DNA of 6,854 nt, taken from positions 1 to 6,854 of the forward strand of contig JAJBTS010000232.1 of the NCBI GenBank assembly GCA_020860885.1, read 5' to 3'. A program made the translations under genes and the position numbers. The notes beneath the pieces were generated by a model that ran no database searches, was not told the origin of the DNA, and worked only from the letters and a program-made list of their open reading frames with translations. Each line of letters starts with the position of its first letter. Position 1 is the first letter of the stretch. Below are positions 1-5,766 of the stretch, one piece after another. The stretch is from Bacteroidales bacterium (GTDB lineage Bacteria; Bacteroidota; Bacteroidia; Bacteroidales; Azobacteroidaceae).

Positions 1-54
1 TTATAAACATAAGAAGGACAAGTTTTAGCTGTCCAACTTTTGGGGGGCACGTCA
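1..54. mobile_element. Probable terminal end of an IS3-family (IS150-group) insertion sequence, body off the left edge
   Basis: Read inward on the minus strand from base 54, the sequence begins TGACGTGCCCCCC, then AAAAGTTGGACAG. This matches the pattern of IS150-type inverted repeats as I remember them (TG, then TGC.CCC, then GTTGGAC), and it has the terminal TG/CA dinucleotide typical of IS3-family ends. The outer end would be at 53-54, so the element extends leftward out of the window. Plus-strand frames reaching in from the left close quickly, at TAA 4-6 or TAG 26-28. The second frame ends in the basic residues YKHKKDKF. Either stop could be the 3' end of an orfB transposase running into its right inverted repeat, but too little is visible to call the CDS. 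Element identity is inferred from the end sequence alone. Confidence 0.5.
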
Positions 55-147
55 AGGGGAAAATTGGGAACTTCTTTTTATTTTTCTTTTAAGAATAAAT
101 AAGTAATTACCTCCTCCTCTATGGATAAAAAAATGCAGTGGTTCCGG

Positions 148-212
148 AATTTTCGCACGTCCCATTTTTTCAAATGCGACCACGATTTTAAAAAATCACA
201 CGTGCGAAAATT
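148..212. repeat. 65-base imperfect palindrome (hairpin or dispersed repeat) downstream of kdsB
   Basis: The outer arms AATTTTCGCACGT (148-160) and ACGTGCGAAAATT (200-212) are perfect 13-bp reverse complements. In the same register, after three mismatches, ATTTTTT (164-170) pairs with AAAAAAT (190-196), and after one more mismatch AAAT (172-175) could pair with ATTT (185-188). That gives 24 of 28 positions paired around a nine-base loop. It starts about 40 bases past the kdsB stop on the leftward transcript, so it could protect or terminate that mRNA. However, no U-tract follows the stem directly on that strand; the nearest is at 133-127. The position near an IS end also suits a small non-coding repeat or MITE. 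The flanks (55-147 and 213-252) are AT-rich and show nothing else I can support. Confidence 0.6.
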
Positions 213-252
213 TAGTGTCTATTTATTTATTATATAGAATATGCAATACAGC

Positions 253-1011
253 CTATTGTTTAATAGTTTTTTCCAGATATTTCAGTGCTTTTTCCAAATC
301 GTCCGGAGTATCGATGCCTATTGTTTCTTCATGGGTAATTCCTGTTTTTATAGTGTAACCATTCTCAATCCAGCGAAGTTGTTCCAACGATTCAGCTTTT
401 TCTAATAAAGAAGGAGGTAAAGAAGTTATTTCTTTTAATACTTCAGAACGATAGGCGTAAAGACCTATATGCTTGTAATATACGTTATTTTTTAGCCATT
501 CGGTATGTTTTAATCCGCGGAGATAAGGTATGATCGAGCGGCTGAAATAGATCGCCTGCTGTCTTTTATTAATTACTACTTTGGGTGTATTTGCATTAAA
601 AAGATTATCAAAATCATCCGTAGCAGAGAAAGGCTTAATCAAAGTAGCTATTTGCGTAGCTTCATCTTCGAAACACTTTTTTAATAAATTAATCTGGGAA
701 TGCTTAATAAACGGTTCGTCTCCCTGAATATTAATAATTATATCGTAGGATTTATTTAGTAGGGTATAAGCTTCATAACATCGGTCTGTACCGCTGGTAT
801 GTTCTGGAGAAGTCATTAATACATTGCCGTTAAAATTCTTTACGGTATTGTATATCCTCTCGTCATCCGTAGCTACAACCACTTCATCCAGGACTTCGCA
901 AACCTGTTCATAGACTCTCTGTATCATAGTTTTACCTAACATCTCTACCAAAGGTTTTCCGGGAAAACGTGTAGAAGAATAGCGTGCGGGAATAATTCCT
1001 AAAAAAGTCAT
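253..1011 (-). CDS. kdsB: 3-deoxy-manno-octulosonate cytidylyltransferase (CMP-Kdo synthetase)
   Basis: This cytosolic enzyme couples CTP and Kdo to give CMP-Kdo plus pyrophosphate, the activated sugar donor for the inner core of LPS on lipid A. The 252 residues match the family length (about 250). Visible motifs are the nucleotide-binding signature IPARYSSTRFPGKPL (residues 7-21), VVVATDDERI (44-53), TSGTDR (72-77), the metal/CTP-binding INIQGDEP (93-100, with D98), and GIDTPDDLEKA near the C-terminus (D234, the second metal-ligand position in the family). The ATG at 1011-1009 overlaps the TGA of the upstream antiporter gene by four bases (ATGA), which suggests a shared mRNA and translational coupling. 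No Shine-Dalgarno is seen, as is usual in Bacteroidota. The stop is TAG. No key residue is missing; the enzyme should be active. Confidence 0.96.
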   Translation of the reverse strand: MTFLGIIPARYSSTRFPGKPLVEMLGKTMIQRVYEQVCEVLDEVVVATDDERIYNTVKNFNGNVLMTSPEHTSGTDRCYEAYTLLNKSYDIIINIQGDEPFIKHSQINLLKKCFEDEATQIATLIKPFSATDDFDNLFNANTPKVVINKRQQAIYFSRSIIPYLRGLKHTEWLKNNVYYKHIGLYAYRSEVLKEITSLPPSLLEKAESLEQLRWIENGYTIKTGITHEETIGIDTPDDLEKALKYLEKTIKQ

Positions 1012-3254
1012 AAATTTTCTATTTTTTTAATGTTACGGTATTCTCCTACCAGCCAAAGGATATCCCCTTTTTCAAATAAGAGATCCACTTCGGGATTTAA
1101 TATTGAGTTATTATTTCTTTCCAGTCCGACAATCAGACAATCGTAATTTTCCTGAATACAAGATGTTTTTATTGTTTTTCCGATCAAGGAAGAATGAGAT
1201 TCTATCTCCAGTTGTTTAATTTCCACATTATTTTCTTCATTGACAGATAGTATCAGATCAGGATTATTTTTTTCCTGTATACGTTGTTGAAATAAATCCA
1301 TTTGCTTATCCGTTCCTAATACGACCAAATGATCATGAGGATAGATCCTTTCTCCTCCGTGCGGAATATTTTTCCTGATATTATCGCGTATAACCGATAC
1401 TATATTAACCCCGAAATATTGTCTGAAATCCAACTCTTTCAAGGTTTTTCCCACAATAGAATATTCCGGTTTCACAATGAAATCCGATAAATGTAAATCC
1501 CTTTCCAAAACATGATCTTCAAAACCTTTTGGAATAATTGCCTGGGCTTCATCGTATCGTTCCTTTTCATTGAGATTCTCTTCGAAACGTTTCTCCATGT
1601 TCATGGTTTCCTTTTTTAATCGTTTGGAAGTCAGGAAAAATAGTAATAGAAGAGTCGCAACAAGTAATGCCAATACAAACTGCGGATGAAATAAGGTTAT
1701 AAGTACATACATTATTAAGCCAATACACAATATTACTCTGAAAACGATTGTAAAAATTAAAGGAGCTTTGTAGCTCTCGTGTCCTTTCCAAAGCTTTTTG
1801 AATTCTTTAGAACGATCTTTCTGAATTATTATCATTCTTAAAAACGGAGCTATAAACAAAATGATTAAAAATGCAGATAAGACTTTGCCGTAAAATCCGG
1901 GTAAATATTTTTCCAGTACCGGCACCCCAAACTGGAAAGAAAAGTAAATGATAACAATAGAAATCAGAAAATAAAAAACGGTTCCGAATGTAATCTCTTT
2001 AATAAGAATTTTCCAGGTCTTTTCCTGATTGATGGGGTGAGCCCCGGAAATCTCCCTATCCACAAAGTTCCTCCATCCGGGAGGTAATTTTTTATCCACC
2101 CAATTGTATACCGGCGCTGCTGATTTTATCATATAAGGAGTTAAGAAAATAGTTATTATAGAAGAAGATACGACGATTTGATAAAGCGAATTCTCTATTA
2201 CTCCCAGACTTATTCCCAATCCTCCGATAATATACGAGAATTCCCCTATTTGAGTAAGCGAAAACCCTGAAAATAAAGCTGTCTTAAGGTTTTGACCCGC
2301 CAATAATACCCCAGAAGTTGCGAAAATGATCTGTCCTACGATTACAATAAGACTGATAATCAAAATAGGTACAATATATGCACCCAGAGAGGCAACTTGA
2401 ATCATTAAACCTACGGAAACGAAGAAAATAGCGCCGAAAAAATCTTTTATTGGAGAAATCATAGCATTGATTCTCTCCGAATCTAATGTCTCAGATAAAA
2501 TAGACCCCATCATAAATGCGCCTAACGCAGCAGAGAAGCCAAATTGAACGGCTAAAAAAACCATTCCCAAGCATAAAGCAAGACACAAAATAAGTAAAGT
2601 CTCATTATTGAGAAATCTTTTCATCTTTCTTAAGAAAGTCGGTATAAGGTAAGTTCCTAAAAGAAACCAGAATAAGAGAAAGGATATTAATTTGAATAAG
2701 CTGAAAAGCATTTCCTGTCCTTCAAAATTCTGGCTTACAGCAATCGTGGATAATAAAACCATTAATAAAACGGCAAGCAAGGCAGCTAAAATAATAATTC
2801 CTAATACTATTCCGCTAAAGCTCTTATTATTCAGATTTAAATCATCGAAAACTTTAATGATTATCATGGTAGAAGACATACTTAACATAGCTCCTAAAAA
2901 CAGACTGGTTATGTGTGACCAGCCAAACAGGATACCTGCAAAATATCCTACTCCGATCATGCAAACAACAATAAAAATAGTTGCAATGAATGCCGTTTGG
3001 CCGACTGCCAATAGTTTCTTAAAATTAAATTCCAATCCTAGCCCAAAGAGAAGGAATATAATGCCAATTTCGGCCCATGTTTCTATATTTTCATATTGAG
3101 GATCATCCGGTGTAATAAAAAATGACAAAACGATTCCAGCAACAATATAAGCTAAGACTACAGGTTGCCTTAACCATTTGAAAAGCAATGAAAATATTCC
3201 TGCGGTTACAAGAATTAATGCTAAATCTACTATGAGTGGAGATAGTTCTGACAT
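1008..3254 (-). CDS. Kef/CPA2-type cation:proton antiporter-like membrane protein with tandem RCK_C domains
   Basis: A 748-aa inner-membrane protein. Residues about 7-375 form a Na+/H+-exchanger (CPA2) domain with roughly a dozen hydrophobic segments and family landmarks GLGLEF (71-76), GAIFFVSVGLMI (274-285) and SLTQIGEFSYIIG (332-344). A second membrane block follows (about 420-477 and 498-542, some four segments). After a charged linker come two RCK_C/TrkA_C-like regulatory domains (about 588-660 and 677-748). I see no Rossmann RCK_N (TrkA_N) domain, unlike E. coli KefB/KefC. Such proteins are expected to exchange K+ or Na+ for H+, with ligand gating through RCK_C. In the helix where relatives carry an acidic residue or acidic pair for ion binding, this one reads LAALLAV (A157, A158), and the Asp usual after FFVSVGM(M)V is Gln286. 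Transport may therefore be altered or lost. It is the first gene of an operon with kdsB. Family assignment is firm; ion and activity are not. Confidence 0.88.
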   Translation of the reverse strand: MSELSPLIVDLALILVTAGIFSLLFKWLRQPVVLAYIVAGIVLSFFITPDDPQYENIETWAEIGIIFLLFGLGLEFNFKKLLAVGQTAFIATIFIVVCMIGVGYFAGILFGWSHITSLFLGAMLSMSSTMIIIKVFDDLNLNNKSFSGIVLGIIILAALLAVLLMVLLSTIAVSQNFEGQEMLFSLFKLISFLLFWFLLGTYLIPTFLRKMKRFLNNETLLILCLALCLGMVFLAVQFGFSAALGAFMMGSILSETLDSERINAMISPIKDFFGAIFFVSVGLMIQVASLGAYIVPILIISLIVIVGQIIFATSGVLLAGQNLKTALFSGFSLTQIGEFSYIIGGLGISLGVIENSLYQIVVSSSIITIFLTPYMIKSAAPVYNWVDKKLPPGWRNFVDREISGAHPINQEKTWKILIKEITFGTVFYFLISIVIIYFSFQFGVPVLEKYLPGFYGKVLSAFLIILFIAPFLRMIIIQKDRSKEFKKLWKGHESYKAPLIFTIVFRVILCIGLIMYVLITLFHPQFVLALLVATLLLLFFLTSKRLKKETMNMEKRFEENLNEKERYDEAQAIIPKGFEDHVLERDLHLSDFIVKPEYSIVGKTLKELDFRQYFGVNIVSVIRDNIRKNIPHGGERIYPHDHLVVLGTDKQMDLFQQRIQEKNNPDLILSVNEENNVEIKQLEIESHSSLIGKTIKTSCIQENYDCLIVGLERNNNSILNPEVDLLFEKGDILWLVGEYRNIKKIENL

Positions 3255-3275
3255 ATCTTATAGTATATTAACAAA

Positions 3276-3283
3276 CAAAATTA
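3276..3283 (-). promoter_or_regulatory. Candidate Bacteroidota -7 box for the antiporter-kdsB operon
   Basis: The minus strand reads TAATTTTG, an exact match to the TAnnTTTG -7 element of the Bacteroidota primary sigma factor. It lies 21 bases before the ATG at 3254, leaving a leader of roughly 15 bases. I see no clear TTG-type -33 element at the expected spacing, so this rests on one short box in an AT-rich stretch. Confidence 0.4.
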
Positions 3284-3294
3284 TGAAAAAGATT

Positions 3295-3302
3295 TATTTT
3301 TG
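3295..3302 (+). promoter_or_regulatory. Candidate Bacteroidota -7 box for the rightward four-gene operon
   Basis: TATTTTTG matches TAnnTTTG exactly and ends eight bases before the ATG at 3311. Transcription from it would begin almost at the start codon, giving a leaderless or nearly leaderless mRNA. No convincing -33 box is seen upstream. The box lies within 20 bases of the divergent one, so the two promoters would compete for polymerase. Confidence 0.4.
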
Positions 3303-3310
3303 TATTCTGA

Positions 3311-3964
3311 ATGGCTAAAAATAAACATATATACGATCTCATTGCTGAGGGGGAACACCAACAACTGGACTTTAAATTTGAAATTAGTGACAGTAAAAAG
3401 ATAGCAAGAACTTTGGTTGCATTTGCCAATACCGATGGTGGTACTTTACTTATCGGTGTTAAGGATAACGGAAATATTGCCGGAATCAGAAGTGAAGAGG
3501 AATATTACATGATAGAAGCCGCTTCGGATATGTACTGTAAGCCTAAAGTTGAATTTGAAGCAAAAGAATGGAATCTGGAAGGAAGAATTGTGTTGGAAAT
3601 AAAAGTAAAAAGCAGTTCGGAAAAGCCACATAAAGCTCCTGATAAAAATAATTTAATGCAGGTATACATACGCATAGCCGATGAAAACATTGTGGCTCCT
3701 GAAGTATTGGAATTGGCATGGAAAAAGATAAGAATCATGCAAGGTACTCATATCAGAATTAGCAAACCGGTTGAAAAACTCTTGAACTATCTGGATCTAA
3801 ATCCCTATATCACAATCAATCAATTCAGAAAAATTGCCCGGATTAATTATTATACCGCCCGCAATATTCTAAGTGATCTGCTGGCTATAGGATCGTTGGG
3901 GTATTTGTTTATAGATAAACGAATTGTTTATAGCTTGTCTGGATTAAAAAACGAAGACAATTAA
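3311..3964 (+). CDS. AlbA_2 (Schlafen-type) domain protein with C-terminal winged helix
   Basis: 217 residues. The N-terminal part (about 12-125) is an AlbA_2 domain, formerly named AAA_4 and often annotated as a putative ATP-binding or transcriptional regulator domain. Its landmarks are EHQQLDFKFEI (15-25), AFANTDGGTLLIGVKDNGNI (37-56) and the strand VYIRIADEN before the domain end. Residues about 154-209 look like a winged helix-turn-helix (ITINQFRKIARINYYTARNILSDLL, with a trailing beta-hairpin), so DNA binding is plausible. No enzymatic function is established for this small bacterial form; Schlafen relatives include RNA nucleases, but I cannot see a nuclease triad here with confidence. 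It opens the rightward operon and stops eight bases before the phosphopantetheinyl transferase start. The ATG is chosen because it directly precedes the domain and the promoter-like box stands just upstream. It could be an operon regulator, but that is inference. Confidence 0.85.
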   Translation: MAKNKHIYDLIAEGEHQQLDFKFEISDSKKIARTLVAFANTDGGTLLIGVKDNGNIAGIRSEEEYYMIEAASDMYCKPKVEFEAKEWNLEGRIVLEIKVKSSSEKPHKAPDKNNLMQVYIRIADENIVAPEVLELAWKKIRIMQGTHIRISKPVEKLLNYLDLNPYITINQFRKIARINYYTARNILSDLLAIGSLGYLFIDKRIVYSLSGLKNEDN

Positions 3965-3972
3965 GAATTGAA

Positions 3973-4596
3973 ATGACTCTTTCTAAAAATAACCGGAGTT
4001 CTATTGTAGGAGTAATTCCTGTTCGATACTCATCGGATGAACTCTTATCTATGCTTAATCACAAAGAGTGGTATAGTAAGGACGTAGAAAATAAATGTGA
4101 ATCCAGAAAAGTAGAACGTCTGACGGTTCGTTATTTAATATATTTACTTCTGGGAGAAGAAAAAAAAATTATTTACTCTGCGGAAGGTAAACCGCAACTG
4201 GCGGATAAGAGTTACTATATTAGTATCAGTCATACCAAAGGATATGTGGCTGTTGTCTTGAGTAAAGATCATGAAGTAGGCATCGATATAGAATGTATTT
4301 CACCCAAAATAACCCGATTACAAAATCGGGTTATGTCGGAAAAGGAATTAAAAGGCATTTCGAAAGCGAAAGAAGAGATTCATCTGCTTTTACATTGGTC
4401 AGCGAAAGAATCTATGTTTAAAATAATAAATCATACAGATATTGAATTTAAAACACAACTTCATATCCGGTCATTTGTCCCGGAAATGTATAAATGGGCT
4501 CAGTTAGAGGGTAGAGAAACCAGAACAAAAGAAAATAATTCTTTTCTTATTGATTATCTGGTGACAAAGGATTATGTTTTAACAGTCATAAAATAA
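3973..4596 (+). CDS. 4'-phosphopantetheinyl transferase, Sfp/HetI/AcpT superfamily
   Basis: It moves the 4'-phosphopantetheine arm of CoA onto a conserved serine of carrier proteins, turning apo-ACP (or NRPS/PKS carrier domains) into the holo form; cytosolic and Mg2+-dependent. The 207 residues fit the Sfp-like two-lobed class rather than the about 125-aa AcpS type. Visible motifs are GKPQL (72-76), ISISHTKGYVAVVL (83-96), the metal-binding VGIDIE (102-107, with D105 and E107) and WSAKESMFK (142-150, with E146 and K150). All catalytic positions are present. It begins eight bases after the preceding stop and ends 34 bases before the tgt ATG, so it is cotranscribed. Its substrate may be the fatty-acid ACP, since no NRPS or PKS gene is nearby, but the window cannot show this. 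A perfect hairpin sequence lies inside the gene at 4309-4334. Confidence 0.93.
   Translation: MTLSKNNRSSIVGVIPVRYSSDELLSMLNHKEWYSKDVENKCESRKVERLTVRYLIYLLLGEEKKIIYSAEGKPQLADKSYYISISHTKGYVAVVLSKDHEVGIDIECISPKITRLQNRVMSEKELKGISKAKEEIHLLLHWSAKESMFKIINHTDIEFKTQLHIRSFVPEMYKWAQLEGRETRTKENNSFLIDYLVTKDYVLTVIK
4309..4334. repeat. Perfect 11-bp inverted repeat with a 4-base loop inside the phosphopantetheinyl transferase gene
   Basis: ATAACCCGATT (4309-4319) and AATCGGGTTAT (4324-4334) are exact reverse complements around the loop ACAA. The repeat encodes residues 113-121 (ITRLQNRVM), just after the VGIDIE motif. The sense mRNA could form a stable hairpin there. No U-tract follows on the plus strand; on the minus strand the stem runs into a short TTTT, but no minus-strand gene is present for it to terminate. 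Confidence 0.7.
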
Positions 4597-4608
4597 AGCA
4601 GAAAAGAC

Positions 4609-4616
4609 TATCTTTG
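4609..4616 (+). promoter_or_regulatory. Candidate internal -7 box driving tgt and the LptF/G permease
   Basis: TATCTTTG matches TAnnTTTG exactly in the gap after the phosphopantetheinyl transferase stop and ends 14 bases before the tgt ATG at 4631. A separate start for tgt and the LPS export gene is plausible. No clear -33 box accompanies it. Its last base is the G of a GTG that could otherwise be taken as the tgt start. Confidence 0.45.
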
Positions 4617-4630
4617 TGCGATTTTTATTT

Positions 4631-5761
4631 ATGGAATTCAAATTACAATATACAGATAAGCGATCGAATGCCAGAGCAGGGTTAATTACTACGGACCATG
4701 GCGCCATAGAAACCCCCATATTTATGCCTGTAGGTACACAGGGAACAGTGAAAGCAGTACATTTTTCTGAGTTAAAAGAAGATATTAAAGCAGAAATAAT
4801 TTTAGGAAATACCTATCATTTGTATTTGCGCCCGGGCATTGACATTCTTGAGAAAGCAGGAGGACTGCACAAATTCAATGGTTGGGACAAACCGATATTA
4901 ACAGATAGTGGTGGCTTTCAGGTATTTTCTCTTTCCGAAAACAGAAAGCTGAAGGAAGAAGGCGCTGAATTTCGCTCCCACATTGATGGTTCGAAGCATC
5001 TTTTCATACCCGAAAATGTAATGGATATCCAAAGGAGTATCGGAGCGGATATTATCATGGCATTCGACGAATGCACTCCGGGTGATGCAGACTACAACTA
5101 TGCAAAAAACTCTTTGCAATTAACAGAACGTTGGTTGGATAGATGTCTGAAACGCTTCAATGAAACCGAAGGTAAATACGGTTATTCACAAGCACTCTTC
5201 CCTATCGTTCAAGGTTGCGTATACAAGGATTTACGAATAAAAGCAGCAGAGAATATAGCTTCTAAAGGCGCGGACGGAAATGCGATCGGCGGATTAGCAG
5301 TCGGTGAACCTACAGAGAAAATGTATGAGATGATCGAGATCGTCAATGAAATCCTCCCTAAAGATAAGCCTCGTTACCTGATGGGCGTGGGAACTCCTGC
5401 AAATCTCCTGGAAGCGATAGAAAGAGGTGTGGATATGTTTGACTGTATCATGCCTACACGAAATGGACGAAATGGCCAGATCTTCACAAAAGAAGGGATA
5501 ATGAATATGCGTAATAAAAAATGGGAAGCGGATTTCTCCCCGATTGAAAAAGATGGAGCCTCGGAGGTGGATCGGTTGTATTCTAAAGCTTATCTTCGTC
5601 ATTTGTTCATGGTAGACGAAATATTGGCTTTGCAAATCGCCTCTATCCATAATCTGGCTTTTTATCTCTGGCTGGTAAAAGAAGCACGCAAACACATCAT
5701 AGAAGGAGATTTTACATCCTGGAAGATAAGTATGACTCCTAAACTTCAAAACAGATTATAA
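4631..5761 (+). CDS. tgt: tRNA-guanine transglycosylase (queuine tRNA-ribosyltransferase)
   Basis: It swaps G34 of tRNAs with GUN anticodons for the queuosine precursor preQ1, the key insertion step of queuosine synthesis. The start is ATG 4631, giving 376 aa (E. coli Tgt is 375) and the usual N-terminus MEFKLQYTDKRSNARAG; the frame stays open back to GTG 4616, which overlaps a promoter-like box. Catalytic residues are present: D92 in TDSGGFQ, D146 and C148 in FDECTP (a bacterial preQ1-type pocket), GGLAVGE (220-226), and nucleophile D271 in MFDCIMPTRNGRNG. The structural zinc site is mostly gone: where E. coli has C302, C304, C307 and H333, this protein has G309, S311, D314 and H340, with spacing kept. 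I believe this is usual in Bacteroidota. It is followed five bases later by the LptF/G permease. No other queuosine gene is in the window. Confidence 0.95.
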   Translation: MEFKLQYTDKRSNARAGLITTDHGAIETPIFMPVGTQGTVKAVHFSELKEDIKAEIILGNTYHLYLRPGIDILEKAGGLHKFNGWDKPILTDSGGFQVFSLSENRKLKEEGAEFRSHIDGSKHLFIPENVMDIQRSIGADIIMAFDECTPGDADYNYAKNSLQLTERWLDRCLKRFNETEGKYGYSQALFPIVQGCVYKDLRIKAAENIASKGADGNAIGGLAVGEPTEKMYEMIEIVNEILPKDKPRYLMGVGTPANLLEAIERGVDMFDCIMPTRNGRNGQIFTKEGIMNMRNKKWEADFSPIEKDGASEVDRLYSKAYLRHLFMVDEILALQIASIHNLAFYLWLVKEARKHIIEGDFTSWKISMTPKLQNRL

Positions 5762-5766
5762 AAAGA

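Noticed and set aside
16..34. Small dyad GGACA...TGTCC near the left edge.
   Set aside because: Only five base pairs with a nine-base loop; likely part of the IS end and not separately meaningful.
111..120. A strong purine-rich AGGAGG-like sequence on the minus strand.
   Set aside because: No start codon follows at a usable distance on that strand, and Bacteroidota rarely rely on Shine-Dalgarno sequences.
121..237. A 38-codon plus-strand ORF beginning MDKKMQWFRNF in the gap left of kdsB.
   Set aside because: It runs through the 148-212 palindrome, so its codons are set by the repeat. It has no recognisable domain and nothing else supports translation.
2692..3099. Plus-strand 135-codon open frame inside the antiporter gene.
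   Set aside because: It is antisense to a membrane-domain coding region with clear family motifs, and its translation shows no domain; a shadow frame.
1008..3254. Possible pseudogene status of the antiporter because of missing acidic residues.
   Set aside because: The frame is open over 748 codons, all domains are complete, and conserved motifs elsewhere are kept, so decay is unlikely; altered function is the better reading.
4006..4038. The N-terminus of the phosphopantetheinyl transferase (VGVIPVRYSS) resembles the KdsB N-terminus (LGIIPARYSS), suggesting a duplicated fragment.
   Set aside because: The likeness ends after about ten residues, the codons differ throughout, and both match their own families; coincidence.
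5294..5749. Minus-strand 151-codon open frame inside tgt.
   Set aside because: Antisense to conserved Tgt motifs with no recognisable protein features; a shadow frame.
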